Positions 1 through 8,827 of a stretch of 64,000 nt of DNA are shown piece after piece (position 1 is the first letter of the stretch; every line of letters starts with the position of its first letter). Origin of the DNA: Bradyrhizobium sp. 4 (GTDB lineage Bacteria > Pseudomonadota > Alphaproteobacteria > Rhizobiales > Xanthobacteraceae); the NCBI RefSeq assembly GCF_023100905.1, contig NZ_CP064687.1:1-64000 (forward strand). The letters are read 5' to 3'. Made by a program: the position numbers and the translations under genes. Below the pieces are notes generated by a model. It was given only the letters and a program-made list of their open reading frames with translations. It searched no databases and was not told the origin of the DNA.

Positions 1-1095
1 GCCTTCTCCGAGAGCGTCTTCGCCGCGCACGTGTCAGGTGACGCGTTCCCGCAGAGGTGGATCGCCGAGTGGGCCGCTCTCGGCATGCTGGGCCTCCAGG
101 CCAAGCGCGCTCACGGTGGCTTGGAAGCATCTTATTTGTGCAAAGTCCGCGTCGCGCAGGAAATGGCGCACCACGGGTTTGCGGCAGCGTTCTGCCTGAA
201 CCACCATCAAGGCGGAGCCACGCGCCTATCACAAACCGGTACGTCGATCCAGATCGAGCGCCTGCTGCAGCCCGCGTTGCGCGGCGAGCTTCTTCTGACA
301 ACCGCCATGACGGAGCCAGCTGGTGGCAGCGATGTCTCCGCCCTGACCACCACCGCGGTTCCAGTCAACGGCGGCTGGGCTCTGAGCGGCACCAAGGCGT
401 GGATGACCGACGGCCTGCTGGTCGGTGGTCTGATCGTCCTGGCCCGCGTCGGAGACGCTGCGGGGACCGGTGAGATCGCCAGCTTTTACGTGCCTTTCGG
501 CCAAGCCGAGACGGTGAAGCGGACCGAGATCGTCGTTCCCGGAGCGCGTTCCTTCCGTCTGGCCGAAGTGGCCTTCGACGCCCACTTCATTCCCGATTGG
601 TGTCTGATCGCAGCGCCCGGCGCCGCGCTCAAGGCATCGATGGCATCGGTCAACGCGGCCCGCGTTCACGTGGCCGCCATGTGCGTCGCAACTCTGCATG
701 CGGCGCTGTGCGAGGCGGTGGACTACTGCGAAGGCCGGCAGGCGTTCGGAAAGCCGCTGACCGGACATCAGGGCCTGCGCTGGGAGCTGGCGGAGGTGTC
801 GGTCCGGCTTGAGGCCGCCAACGCGCTCGTCTTCCGCGCCGCCGAGCAGATACAGACCGGGGGAAATCCGGTCGCCCTCGCGGCGCAAGCCAAGAAGTTC
901 GCTGTCGACACCGCGCTTTGGGGCATCGATCAGTGCGTCCGGATCGTGGGCGCGACGGGCGCCGGCGCAGCCCACCGCCTGAACATGCATTTCGCCGAGG
1001 TCCGGATGGCGGCCTACGCCGACGGCACCAACGAGATGCTGCTCGACCGGGTCGGCCGTGGCCTGTCAACGACGTACCTCAAATCAATCCCGTAG
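1..1095 (+). CDS. Acyl-CoA dehydrogenase family protein (5' end outside window)
   Basis: Flavoprotein that oxidises an acyl-CoA to the enoyl-CoA. The frame is open from base 1, so the true start lies upstream and about 364 residues are visible. ACAD motifs are clear: TEPAGGSD (flavin/substrate loop), GTKAWMTDG, and RQAFGKPL. The C-terminal segment around ADGTNE aligns with the usual YEGT site, where the catalytic Glu of many family members sits; here that position is Asp. That could mean altered chemistry or a base located elsewhere, as in isovaleryl-CoA-type enzymes. It is followed after 19 bases by CoA-transferase genes, so it probably belongs to the same catabolic operon. Substrate cannot be told from sequence. 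Confidence 0.9.
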   Translation, partial: AFSESVFAAHVSGDAFPQRWIAEWAALGMLGLQAKRAHGGLEASYLCKVRVAQEMAHHGFAAAFCLNHHQGGATRLSQTGTSIQIERLLQPALRGELLLTTAMTEPAGGSDVSALTTTAVPVNGGWALSGTKAWMTDGLLVGGLIVLARVGDAAGTGEIASFYVPFGQAETVKRTEIVVPGARSFRLAEVAFDAHFIPDWCLIAAPGAALKASMASVNAARVHVAAMCVATLHAALCEAVDYCEGRQAFGKPLTGHQGLRWELAEVSVRLEAANALVFRAAEQIQTGGNPVALAAQAKKFAVDTALWGIDQCVRIVGATGAGAAHRLNMHFAEVRMAAYADGTNEMLLDRVGRGLSTTYLKSIP

Positions 1096-1114
1096 CAGAG
1101 ACGGCGGATTTACG

Positions 1115-1777
1115 ATGCGCAACGTAGTGGTTGAAGACGCGGCGGCGGCCGTGGAAGGCATCAAGGACGGCGACGCCGTCATGATGGGAGGGTTCGGCGG
1201 AGCGGGGCTTCCGCTCGGAGTGGTCAAGGCGGTGCTCGACCGGGGCGTCCGCGACCTGACGCTGATATCGAACAACGCCGGCTCGACCGAGGACGATCTG
1301 TCGCTGTGGTTCGAAGCCAGGATCGTTCGCAAGATCGTCTGCTCCTATCCGCGCAGCGCCAAGCAGTTCGCCGAGCAATATCGTGCCGGCACGGTCGAGC
1401 TCGAACTCGTTCCGCAGGGCACGCTGGTGGAGCGCATCCGGGCAGGCGGCGCCGGTCTCGGCGGCTTCCTTTCTCCCGTCGGCGTGGGAACGGTATTCGC
1501 TGACGGCAAGGAGAAGATCGTCGTCGACGGACGCGAATTTATTCTTGAGCTACCGCTTCATGCAGATTTCGCTTTCGTCAAAGGTCATCTCGCCGACACG
1601 CTCGGCAACGTCACCTATAACAAGACCGCGCGCAACCACTGCGCGGTGATGGCGACCGCCGGCCGGACGGTCGCCGTGGAAGTCGACCGCGTGGTCAACG
1701 TCGGGGATTTGGATCCAGAAGCCATAGTCACTCCATGCATCTTCGTCGATCGCGTTTTCGCAAGGAGCTCCCGATGA
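1115..1777 (+). CDS. 3-oxoacid-type CoA-transferase subunit A
   Basis: Alpha subunit of a family I CoA-transferase, which moves CoA between a carboxylate and an acyl-CoA donor. The 220-residue protein carries the glycine-rich CoA-transferase signature GGFGGAGLP near residues 24-32, and its length fits the ScoA/PcaI family. The ATG at 1115 is preferred over an upstream in-frame GTG/ATG because it begins the conserved N terminus and leaves the preceding gene intact. The stop codon overlaps the start of subunit B (ATGA), indicating translational coupling. Substrate (succinyl-, acetoacetyl- or oxoadipyl-CoA) is not resolvable. Confidence 0.93.
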   Translation: MRNVVVEDAAAAVEGIKDGDAVMMGGFGGAGLPLGVVKAVLDRGVRDLTLISNNAGSTEDDLSLWFEARIVRKIVCSYPRSAKQFAEQYRAGTVELELVPQGTLVERIRAGGAGLGGFLSPVGVGTVFADGKEKIVVDGREFILELPLHADFAFVKGHLADTLGNVTYNKTARNHCAVMATAGRTVAVEVDRVVNVGDLDPEAIVTPCIFVDRVFARSSR

Positions 1778-2451
1778 CACCGCTTGCACGCGATGCGCTG
1801 GCCCGCATGGTCGCACTTCATCTGCCGCAGGAGGGATTCGTCAATCTCGGTATCGGCGCACCGACGCACGTCGCTGACTACCTGCCGGAGGGGTCTAGCG
1901 TGATCCTTCACAGCGAGAACGGAGTCCTCAACGTGGGTCCGAAGCCACCGGCGGGCGAAGAGGACTGGGATCTCATCAATGCAGGGAAGATGCCCATCTC
2001 GATCCGAACCGGCGGTTCCTACTTCGACTCCAGCCTCTCGTTCGCGATGATGCGAGGCGGTCATCTCGACGTGGCCGTGCTCGGCGCCTTTCAGGTGTCC
2101 AAGGACGGTGATCTCGCCAACTGGACGACGGGTGACAACGGGTCTCCGCCCGGCATCGGCGGAGCCATCGATCTGGCGGTCGGCGCCAAGTCGATCTGGG
2201 TAATGATGGACCACACCACCAAGGATGGCCGCTCCCGCATCGTGGAGCGATGTGGGTATCCGCTCACGGCGCGCGGAGTGGTGACCCGCATCTTCACCAA
2301 CCTCTGCATCATCGACATAACCGAGGATGGCCTGGCCGTTCGGGCCCTACTTGACGGCCTCGCGATCGAGGCGCTGCGAGATCGGACGGAGGCGCCACTG
2401 CGCGTCATGGGCGATCCCCTGACCATCAGGCAGGACGGGAGCGTCGCATGA
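1774..2451 (+). CDS. 3-oxoacid-type CoA-transferase subunit B
   Basis: Beta subunit (225 aa) of the family I CoA-transferase begun by the preceding gene. The motif SENGVLNVG contains the glutamate that forms the covalent glutamyl-CoA intermediate in this family. The start ATG overlaps the subunit A stop by four bases, and its own stop overlaps the next gene's ATG in the same way (ATGA), so four consecutive genes are translationally linked. With the acyl-CoA dehydrogenase upstream this argues for activation of an imported carboxylate to its CoA ester followed by beta-oxidation-like steps. Confidence 0.94.
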   Translation: MTPLARDALARMVALHLPQEGFVNLGIGAPTHVADYLPEGSSVILHSENGVLNVGPKPPAGEEDWDLINAGKMPISIRTGGSYFDSSLSFAMMRGGHLDVAVLGAFQVSKDGDLANWTTGDNGSPPGIGGAIDLAVGAKSIWVMMDHTTKDGRSRIVERCGYPLTARGVVTRIFTNLCIIDITEDGLAVRALLDGLAIEALRDRTEAPLRVMGDPLTIRQDGSVA

Positions 2452-4091
2452 CCGACCGCGTCGCGGAACTCGTGGCGGACTGTCTCGTCGCGCACGGGGT
2501 GGACAGGGCCTTCGGCGTCCCGGGAGAAAGCTTTCTGGCGCTGCTGGACGCGCTGCGCGACCGTAACGATTTCGATCTGGTGACTTGCCGGCACGAAGGA
2601 AGCGCGAGCCTCGCGGCGGTCGCTGACGCCAAACTCACAGGGCGCGCAGGCGTCGTGATGACGAGCCGTGGTCCGGGCGCCTTCAACGCAGCGCTCGGGT
2701 TGCATGTGGCCGCGCAGGAGGCGATTCCGCTGGTGATGCTGGTCGGTCAGGTCGATCGTCCGAACCTCGCAAGGGACGCGGTGCAGGAGATCGACTGTGG
2801 CCGATCTTTCGATGGCGTGCTGAAGTGGTCGGTGCGTCTGAACTCGGCGGATCTCGTTCCAGAGATGATGGCCCGCGCGTTCGCCGTGGCCCATGCGGGA
2901 ACGCCAGGTCCCGTCGCCATCGAACTGCCGGAAGATCTCCTTGAAGACCCGGCCGAGGGATTTGTGGCCACAGCCAACGGAGCTGTGCGTCCGGAGCCCG
3001 GTGCTGCGGCCATTGAACAGGCGAGGGCGGCGTTGAGGGCCGCGGAGCGGCCGATCCTGCTGGTCGGCGGCGAATGCCGGACGGCATCGTTCCGCCAAGA
3101 TCTGATCGCGTTTTCCGAGAAATGGAACGTGCCCGTCGTCACTATGAACAAAATGCAGGACCAGTTCCCGAACTCTCACCCGCTGTGGGCGGGTCAGTTC
3201 GGGTTCTTCACGTCTCAGCCTCATGTGAAACTGCTCGAACGCGCCGACCTCGTCGTTGCCGTCGGAACACGTCTGGGCGATCTGTCCTCGCTCGGCTTTG
3301 CGTTTCCGAGACAGGCCGAGCCTCGCCAGCCATTGGTACATGTCTATCCAGATCCCGATGCGATCGGAAAGCGCGTCCGAACCGACGTCGCGGTCGTCTC
3401 TGGATCGCATGCATTCGTGTCGGCCATGCTCGCAGCTCCCGCGACGGCGCGGGCCTGCGCCGAGTGGTCCTCCGCGGCTGCCGCGGCGCGGACGGCCACG
3501 CATGGTTGGCCTCAGTTCGGCGTACCATCGGCGGACGTCCTCGGTCACGCGGTGGCGGCGATCGCCGCGCACTTCAGGCCCGATGGCATCGTCACGACGG
3601 ATTCAGGCAATTTCGCCGGATGGGTCCATCGCATCTTCAGCCTCGAGCCGACCGCGCGGCTGCTCGGCTCGGCTTGCGGGGCGATGGGCACTGGGGTCCC
3701 GTCCGGGCTCGCTGCCAGCCTTCGCTTTCCGGAGCGGCAGGTGGTTGCGTTCTGCGGAGACGGCGGCTTCCTGATGACGGGCAATGAGCTTGCGACGGCC
3801 GTCGCCAGAGGCGCGAACCTCACGATCGTCGTATCCAATAACCAGTCCTACGGGACCATCCGGTCGCACCAGGAGCGTGCCTATCCCGGTCGTCCGTACG
3901 GCACGGATCTTTCGAATCCCGACTTTGCCGCTTTGGCGCGCGCCTTCGGCGCGACCGGCTTCGTCATCGAGGATGCGGAACGTGCCCCCGGGACCGTCGC
4001 GGAGGCGATGACGACCAAGGGACCGGTCGTCATCGAGGTGCGATCAGACGTGCGCCAGACCCTTGACAAATCGCTCGCCGCATCACGTTGA
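2448..4091 (+). CDS. Thiamine pyrophosphate-dependent enzyme, acetolactate synthase large-subunit-like
   Basis: A 547-residue member of the TPP decarboxylase/synthase superfamily with three domains: N-terminal pyrimidine-binding (about 1-165, with catalytic-type Glu in CRHEGSA), central FAD/DHS-like domain (about 190-320), and C-terminal pyrophosphate-binding domain. The GDG...NN TPP/Mg motif is present as GDGGFLMTGNE followed by VSNNQSYG. It resembles IlvB, benzoylformate decarboxylase and oxalyl-CoA-type enzymes, but no specific substrate can be assigned. A true biosynthetic acetolactate synthase is unlikely because no small subunit follows and the gene sits in a catabolic operon. It overlaps the preceding gene by four bases. 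Confidence 0.85.
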   Translation: MTDRVAELVADCLVAHGVDRAFGVPGESFLALLDALRDRNDFDLVTCRHEGSASLAAVADAKLTGRAGVVMTSRGPGAFNAALGLHVAAQEAIPLVMLVGQVDRPNLARDAVQEIDCGRSFDGVLKWSVRLNSADLVPEMMARAFAVAHAGTPGPVAIELPEDLLEDPAEGFVATANGAVRPEPGAAAIEQARAALRAAERPILLVGGECRTASFRQDLIAFSEKWNVPVVTMNKMQDQFPNSHPLWAGQFGFFTSQPHVKLLERADLVVAVGTRLGDLSSLGFAFPRQAEPRQPLVHVYPDPDAIGKRVRTDVAVVSGSHAFVSAMLAAPATARACAEWSSAAAAARTATHGWPQFGVPSADVLGHAVAAIAAHFRPDGIVTTDSGNFAGWVHRIFSLEPTARLLGSACGAMGTGVPSGLAASLRFPERQVVAFCGDGGFLMTGNELATAVARGANLTIVVSNNQSYGTIRSHQERAYPGRPYGTDLSNPDFAALARAFGATGFVIEDAERAPGTVAEAMTTKGPVVIEVRSDVRQTLDKSLAASR

Positions 4092-4123
4092 GACCAGTTC
4101 GGATTAAGGCCCATGGAGAGAAC

Positions 4124-4636
4124 ATGATGGACGCGACCGCAATCGATGAGCCCGAGGTCACCATGTCCTGGCAGGGCGTCGTCCGCTTTTTGCACAAGAC
4201 CCCGCGTGCCTTTTTGCCGATGCGCTCGTTTCCCTCGCTCGAGCTCGTCGCTGGACGCGGTATCGAGGGCGATCGATATTTCGCCGGCCAGGAAACAGGA
4301 TTCTACTCCCACAAGCCGGAGGAGGGGCGGCAGGTCACCCTGTTCGAGATGGAGACGCTCGAGGCCCTGCAACGCGACCACAAGATTGAGTTGCTGCCCG
4401 AGGAACATCGCCGGAACGTGACCGTCGAAGGCGTCCCGCTGAATCATCTCGTCGGCCGTCGCTTCCGGCTCGGAGAAGCGATTGTCGAGGCGACCCGCCT
4501 TTCAACGCCGTGCCGGCACATCGAGGAGATACTCGGCAAGTCCGTCTTCGATCCGTTGATCAACCGGTCGGGGCTGAACTGCAAGATCATCGCAGGGGGC
4601 ACGCTACGCGTAGGCGACGCCGTGAGGCCGATCTAG
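4124..4636 (+). CDS. MOSC domain protein
   Basis: A 170-residue stand-alone MOSC (molybdenum cofactor sulfurase C-terminal) domain. Family features visible are the GIEGDRY motif near residue 45, RRNVTVEGV in the centre, and the conserved cysteine in STPCRHIEE, the residue thought to carry sulfur. The ATG at 4124 follows a GGAGAG ribosome-binding site; an upstream in-frame start at 4088 would overlap the TPP gene and lacks support. MOSC proteins bind molybdenum cofactor or detoxify N-hydroxylated compounds with electron-transfer partners. The next gene, with no gap, encodes an Fe-S flavin reductase, so the two are likely redox partners. The substrate is unknown. Confidence 0.88.
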   Translation: MMDATAIDEPEVTMSWQGVVRFLHKTPRAFLPMRSFPSLELVAGRGIEGDRYFAGQETGFYSHKPEEGRQVTLFEMETLEALQRDHKIELLPEEHRRNVTVEGVPLNHLVGRRFRLGEAIVEATRLSTPCRHIEEILGKSVFDPLINRSGLNCKIIAGGTLRVGDAVRPI

Positions 4637-5587
4637 ATGGCGAAGGCGATCAAGACGGTCTCCACCGTCGTCTCGAAGGTCGAGGATCTCGGCAACGACA
4701 CCAAGCGCTTCACGCTGGTCGACCAGGACGATTGGGAGCTGCCACCCTTTCGGGCCGGGGCCCATATCGACGTTCACCTGGAGCAGGGTCTCGTCCGGAC
4801 CTATTCGCTCTGCAATGAACCGGACGATGATCGGCGCTACGTGATCGCGGTGAAGCGCGAACGCGAAGGCCGCGGCGGCTCGAACTTCCTGCACGATCGC
4901 GTGGAGGCGGGACAGCCGATTTCCGTCTCGCTGCCGCGCGGCGGGATCGCACTGCTCCAAGAGGCGACAAACGTATTCCTCGCGGGAGGCATCGGCGTGA
5001 CCCCGTTCATCTCCGCAATTAGGCATCTCGAGCGCCGAGGGCGCTCGAACTACGTGCTGCACTGGACCAGCCGCGGACGACCGGTCCTGACCGACATGAT
5101 TGAGCCGGCAATCGGAGCAGGCCGTGTCCGCCTGTACGACACAACCGTGCAGGCCAAGCCCGTCGTCGCCGCGATCCTCGCGGAATTCGCTAGATCTGGC
5201 CTAGCGGCCTGCTGCGGACCCGCGGCGATGCTGAAGGCTTTCGAAGATGCCGTTTCGGCCTGGCCGGAAGAGCGCAAACACATTGAAATGTTCACCCCGC
5301 CCAAGGCCATCGCCCGAAGCGACGTGCCTCCCTACGAGCTGTATCTGTCGGCGAGCCAGAAGCTTGCAACTGTCACGCCAGATGTTGGTCTTCTCGGAAC
5401 GCTCGATGCCCTCGGCGTCGACGTCCCCGTGTCCTGCGGCGGCGGCATCTGTGGCGCCTGCCGCACGCGCTGGACCGAAGGGCCCCCCATCCATCGCGAT
5501 CGCGTGCTTTCGCCTGCTGAGCGGCAGAATGAGCTCATCGTCTGCGTCGGCGATTGCGCCGGACAACGGCTAGTGCTGGATCTGTGA
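4637..5587 (+). CDS. PDR/VanB-type ferredoxin reductase
   Basis: A 316-residue oxidoreductase of the phthalate dioxygenase reductase class. Its parts in order are a flavin-binding barrel with RTYSLCN (about 55-61), an NAD(P)H domain with AGGIGVTPF (about 116-124) and CCGPAAML, and a C-terminal plant-type [2Fe-2S] domain with CGGGICGAC plus a later Cys in IVCVGD. Such proteins pass electrons from NAD(P)H to an oxygenase. No Rieske oxygenase lies in the window, while the MOSC gene directly abuts (stop and start adjacent), so a MOSC-linked reduction is an alternative role. This partner assignment is inference. Confidence 0.92.
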   Translation: MAKAIKTVSTVVSKVEDLGNDTKRFTLVDQDDWELPPFRAGAHIDVHLEQGLVRTYSLCNEPDDDRRYVIAVKREREGRGGSNFLHDRVEAGQPISVSLPRGGIALLQEATNVFLAGGIGVTPFISAIRHLERRGRSNYVLHWTSRGRPVLTDMIEPAIGAGRVRLYDTTVQAKPVVAAILAEFARSGLAACCGPAAMLKAFEDAVSAWPEERKHIEMFTPPKAIARSDVPPYELYLSASQKLATVTPDVGLLGTLDALGVDVPVSCGGGICGACRTRWTEGPPIHRDRVLSPAERQNELIVCVGDCAGQRLVLDL

Positions 5588-5675
5588 TCAGTCGGCCGCC
5601 CCTTCCAGGGTTTGAATCGTCGGTTGTTTGGTGCGAGATCGATGCGGGCAATAACTTGGGAAAGAGCCGAGCGCA

Positions 5676-6209
5676 ATGACACTCAACCTCAAATTCCTTC
5701 GCGTGCAGAGCGGCATGACGCTGGAGCAGCTTGCCGCCGATTCCGGTCTGACCCGCAGCTATCTTTCCAAGCTGGAACGCGGGCTCTCTTCTCCGTCGAT
5801 AGGCTCCGCGCTCAAGATCGCCGCGGCTCTCGGAACGACCTTAGACCGCTTCTACGGCCAGCCGGACGACCACGACCCGATCACGATTGTCCGCGCGAAG
5901 AACGGGAAGGCCGGCGACGTCGACACGCACCTGTCGCTAGTCGCCGGTCTGGCTCCCGACCGCACCATGCGCGCCTTTATCGTGCGACCGACCAAGACGG
6001 CGAAACGCGGTCGCATCATGAGTCACCACGAAGGTGAGGAAATCCTGTTCATTCTCTCCGGCCGGATCGAGCTCGTCATCGGAAAGCGCAAGGAGACATT
6101 GAAGCCGGGCGATTGCGTCCAGTTCGACTCCACGATTCCGCACAAACTGACGCAGGTGTCTTCCGAACCAGCCTCGGCGCTCGTCGTGATAGCGACCAAA
6201 ACTAACTAG
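5676..6209 (+). CDS. XRE-family transcriptional regulator with C-terminal cupin
   Basis: A 177-residue regulator with an N-terminal helix-turn-helix (about residues 5-60, including TLEQLAADSGLTRSYLSKLE) and a C-terminal cupin barrel (about 100-175, with HHEGEE and PGDCVQFD). Regulators of this build usually sense a small carboxylate or amine through the cupin and control the adjacent catabolic operon. It lies between the enzymes and the TctBA transporter, 88 bases after the reductase and 10 before tctB, so it is likely the local pathway regulator. No operator could be identified with confidence. Confidence 0.93.
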   Translation: MTLNLKFLRVQSGMTLEQLAADSGLTRSYLSKLERGLSSPSIGSALKIAAALGTTLDRFYGQPDDHDPITIVRAKNGKAGDVDTHLSLVAGLAPDRTMRAFIVRPTKTAKRGRIMSHHEGEEILFILSGRIELVIGKRKETLKPGDCVQFDSTIPHKLTQVSSEPASALVVIATKTN

Positions 6210-6219
6210 AGGTGCCGAT

Positions 6220-6687
6220 ATGCCGATGATGCTGCGGAAGAAGGACTTCTACGCCGGGCTGCTCATGGTGCTACTGGGCGCCGGGATCGGCGTCAACTCA
6301 GCAACATATTCGCTCGGGACCTTCGCGCACGTGGGACCGGGCATGTTTCCGTTGATGCTCGGCCTCATGATGGTTCTCGTCGGAGCCCTGATCTTCGTCA
6401 CCGGATTGGCGACGCCTCTCGAAGAGGGAGAGCGCGTCTTGCCCGCGGCGATGGAATGGCGTGGCTGGGCCTGCATCCTCGCGGGTCCTCTGATGTTCGT
6501 CCTCTTCGGCCTCTATTTCGGAATGGCCGCGGCCACCTTCATGTGCGTCTTCGTCTCCGCGCTCGGCGACAGGACCGCCACGCTGAAAGGATCAGCCGTC
6601 CTGGCCGCGGTCGTCGCGGTCGTCGGCTGCCTCCTCTTTTCCTACGTGCTCAAGGTTCCTTTCCCGCTGTACCGTTGGGGGTTTTAG
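6220..6687 (+). CDS. tctB: Tripartite tricarboxylate transporter small membrane subunit (TctB family)
   Basis: A 155-residue protein with four hydrophobic segments (about 15-35, 45-62, 85-105, 120-145), the topology of the TctB/DUF1468 family. A GAGGTG ribosome-binding sequence precedes the ATG. It abuts tctA with no gap. TctB is the small membrane partner of TctA in the solute-binding-protein-dependent tripartite tricarboxylate transporters. The periplasmic TctC component, often encoded nearby, is not in the window; it may lie upstream of base 1 or elsewhere. Confidence 0.9.
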   Translation: MPMMLRKKDFYAGLLMVLLGAGIGVNSATYSLGTFAHVGPGMFPLMLGLMMVLVGALIFVTGLATPLEEGERVLPAAMEWRGWACILAGPLMFVLFGLYFGMAAATFMCVFVSALGDRTATLKGSAVLAAVVAVVGCLLFSYVLKVPFPLYRWGF

Positions 6688-8241
6688 ATGTTCGCGAGCG
6701 CGCTTTCCGATCTCTGGTACGGCTTTGGTGTCGCTTTCGAGCCGCAGAATTTCATGTGGTGTTTTGTCGGCGTCCTCGTAGGTAACATGGTGGGCGTCCT
6801 GCCGGGAATGGGGCCACTCGCCACCATCTCGGTGCTGCTGCCGCTGACGTTCGGCATCAAGCCGGTCGGCGCCATCCTGATGCTGTCAGGGGTTTTCTAT
6901 GGGGCCCAATACGGCGGCGCGATCTGTTCGATCCTGCTCAATTTACCGTGCCATCCGCCGCACGCGGTGACGTGCCTCGATGGGTTTCCGCTGACGAAGC
7001 AGGGCCGCGGCGGTGCGGCGCTCGGCATCACGGTCCTATCGTCGTTCGTCGGCGCTTCCTGGGGCATCCTGGAAATGATCTTTCTGGCTCCGGTGCTGGT
7101 GAAGGTCGCGCTGGAGTTCGGTCCAACTGAAATATGCTCGCTGATGCTTCTGGGCCTGCTCGCCGGTTCGACGCTGGCGAAAGGCTCGCCTCTCAAAGGC
7201 ATCGCCATGACGTTGCTCGGCCTGTTTCTAGGAATCGTGGGAACGGATGTCGAGACCGGCTCGGAGCGCTTCACCTTCGGCATCCCGAATCTCCTCGACG
7301 GCATCGAACTCGTCGGACTCGCTCTCGGCCTATTTGGTATCGCCGAGTTCATGAAGAGCGTGAACCAATACTCTGAGGTGAACACGCGCTATTCGAAAGT
7401 CGGCTTGCGCGATCTGCGCCCATCACGCGACGAACTGCGCCGTTCCATCCCTGCGATGTTGCGCGGCACCGTCATCGGGAGCCTTTGCTCGCTCATTCCG
7501 GGAACGGGACCAACGATCGCTTCCTTTATCTCCTACGCAGCCGAGAAAAAGATTTCGAAGACGCCGGAGAAGTTCGGCACCGGCATGATCGAAGGCGTCG
7601 CCTGTCCAGAGGCGTCGACGCATTCGTCGGTACAGGGCGACTTCATTCCGACAATGAGCCTTGGTATTCCCGGGGACGCAGTCATGGCGCTGATCCTGGG
7701 TGCGCTGATGATTCAGGGCATCGTACCCGGTCCCCAACTGATCAAAGAGCACCCCGACATCTTTTGGGGCCTGATCGCGAGCTTCTGGATCGGCAACGTC
7801 ATGCTGGTCTTGCTCAACGTCCCGCTGATAGGGCTGTGGGTGAAGCTCCTCATGATTCCGTATAAATATCTCTATCCAAGCGCGCTGTTCTTCGTCGCGA
7901 TCGGCGTCTACTCGACCAACAACGACATGTTCCAGGTTGGCGAGACCGTCGTCGTTGGATTGATCGGCTATCTACTCCTGCTGCTCGATTTCCACCCGGC
8001 CTCGATCCTCCTCGGCTTCGTGCTGGGGCCACGACTTGAGGAGAACTTCCGCCGTTCGCTGCTGGTCTCGCGCGGTGATGCCATGATTTTCGTCGAGCGG
8101 CCGATCAGCGCGTTCTTTCTTTTTCTTTGCGTGACGCTTCTGGCGGCGCAGGTCTATGTGCGTTTGCGCAAGCCGAAGGCTCTTGCGGCGCTCGACAATG
8201 CGGAGGGGAACGCCGTCTCGACCGCCCGGCCTGCCGAGTGA
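6688..8241 (+). CDS. tctA: Tripartite tricarboxylate transporter large permease (TctA family)
   Basis: A 517-residue integral membrane protein with about twelve hydrophobic segments and the glycine/proline-rich TctA signatures GVLPGMGPLATIS near residue 35 and LIPGTGPTIASFISY near 270. Length and topology match the family. It forms the transport path for a di- or tricarboxylate with TctB and a TctC-type binding protein. Its position as the last gene of the operon suggests that the carboxylate imported here feeds the CoA-transferase and acyl-CoA dehydrogenase upstream. The particular substrate is not determinable. Confidence 0.95.
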   Translation: MFASALSDLWYGFGVAFEPQNFMWCFVGVLVGNMVGVLPGMGPLATISVLLPLTFGIKPVGAILMLSGVFYGAQYGGAICSILLNLPCHPPHAVTCLDGFPLTKQGRGGAALGITVLSSFVGASWGILEMIFLAPVLVKVALEFGPTEICSLMLLGLLAGSTLAKGSPLKGIAMTLLGLFLGIVGTDVETGSERFTFGIPNLLDGIELVGLALGLFGIAEFMKSVNQYSEVNTRYSKVGLRDLRPSRDELRRSIPAMLRGTVIGSLCSLIPGTGPTIASFISYAAEKKISKTPEKFGTGMIEGVACPEASTHSSVQGDFIPTMSLGIPGDAVMALILGALMIQGIVPGPQLIKEHPDIFWGLIASFWIGNVMLVLLNVPLIGLWVKLLMIPYKYLYPSALFFVAIGVYSTNNDMFQVGETVVVGLIGYLLLLLDFHPASILLGFVLGPRLEENFRRSLLVSRGDAMIFVERPISAFFLFLCVTLLAAQVYVRLRKPKALAALDNAEGNAVSTARPAE

Positions 8242-8542
8242 GCTTCATTCGTTCAAGAGCAGGTCGCTTCGCCGGCCAATAAAGACGACAGGCACTCCAG
8301 GCAACAAGAGCCCCAAGATGAGTCGTATCTCGACGAACGCGCCACCCGCGCGATGGCGCAGCATCGGCACGCCAGCAAACGCAAGGTGCAGGTGATGATC
8401 ACGATCGGCGAAACAAAGGGAAAAGTAGTATCGCAGGCAAGAAACTGGTCCGGTAAACTGCAGTTATCTGGCACTGTTGGATAGGCCAGCCTTGCCCTAA
8501 ATCGAACTCGTGAACCCTGCCACAGGAATAGGGGAAGTTGTC
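8242..8542. other. Intergenic, no gene seen
   Basis: The stretch between tctA and the rubredoxin gene. Short reading frames here have poor composition, and no RNA or repeat was recognised. It probably holds the rubredoxin promoter. Confidence 0.5.
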
Positions 8543-8761
8543 ATGAGCAACGAAACTGCTCACGTGAACACGGAAATCGCAGGCGCTGCGCCCGTCTACA
8601 AGACCTGGATGTGTGCGCTGTGCGGGCTCATTTACGACGAGCGAGACGGATGGCCTGACGAGGGCATTCCGCCCGGCACCCGCTGGGAGGACGTGCCCGC
8701 AGATTGGATCTGCCCCGACTGTGGTGCTGGCAAGAGTGAATTCGAGATGACCGAGGTCTGA
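8543..8761 (+). CDS. Rubredoxin
   Basis: A 72-residue electron carrier with a single iron held by four cysteines in two knuckles: CALCGLIYDE and CPDCGAGKSEFE. About 18 extra residues precede the usual rubredoxin core. The ATG at 8543 follows GGGGAAG and is preferred to an upstream in-frame start at 8510 that would add non-conserved sequence. It lies 66 bases before a PaiB-like FMN protein. Rubredoxins commonly serve alkane hydroxylases or rubredoxin-dependent flavoproteins; pairing with the FMN-binding neighbour is possible but not shown. Confidence 0.95.
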   Translation: MSNETAHVNTEIAGAAPVYKTWMCALCGLIYDERDGWPDEGIPPGTRWEDVPADWICPDCGAGKSEFEMTEV

Positions 8762-8827
8762 ACCAAACCTGTTGATGCTGCGCGACCCAAGGGTGCACAG
8801 CGTTCCCGCAATAGCCAAGGAGTTGTC

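Noticed and set aside
2091..3572. Long minus-strand open frame of 493 codons
   Set aside because: It lies opposite the intact CoA-transferase B and TPP genes and has arginine/histidine-rich composition without motifs; it is a GC-rich antisense shadow.
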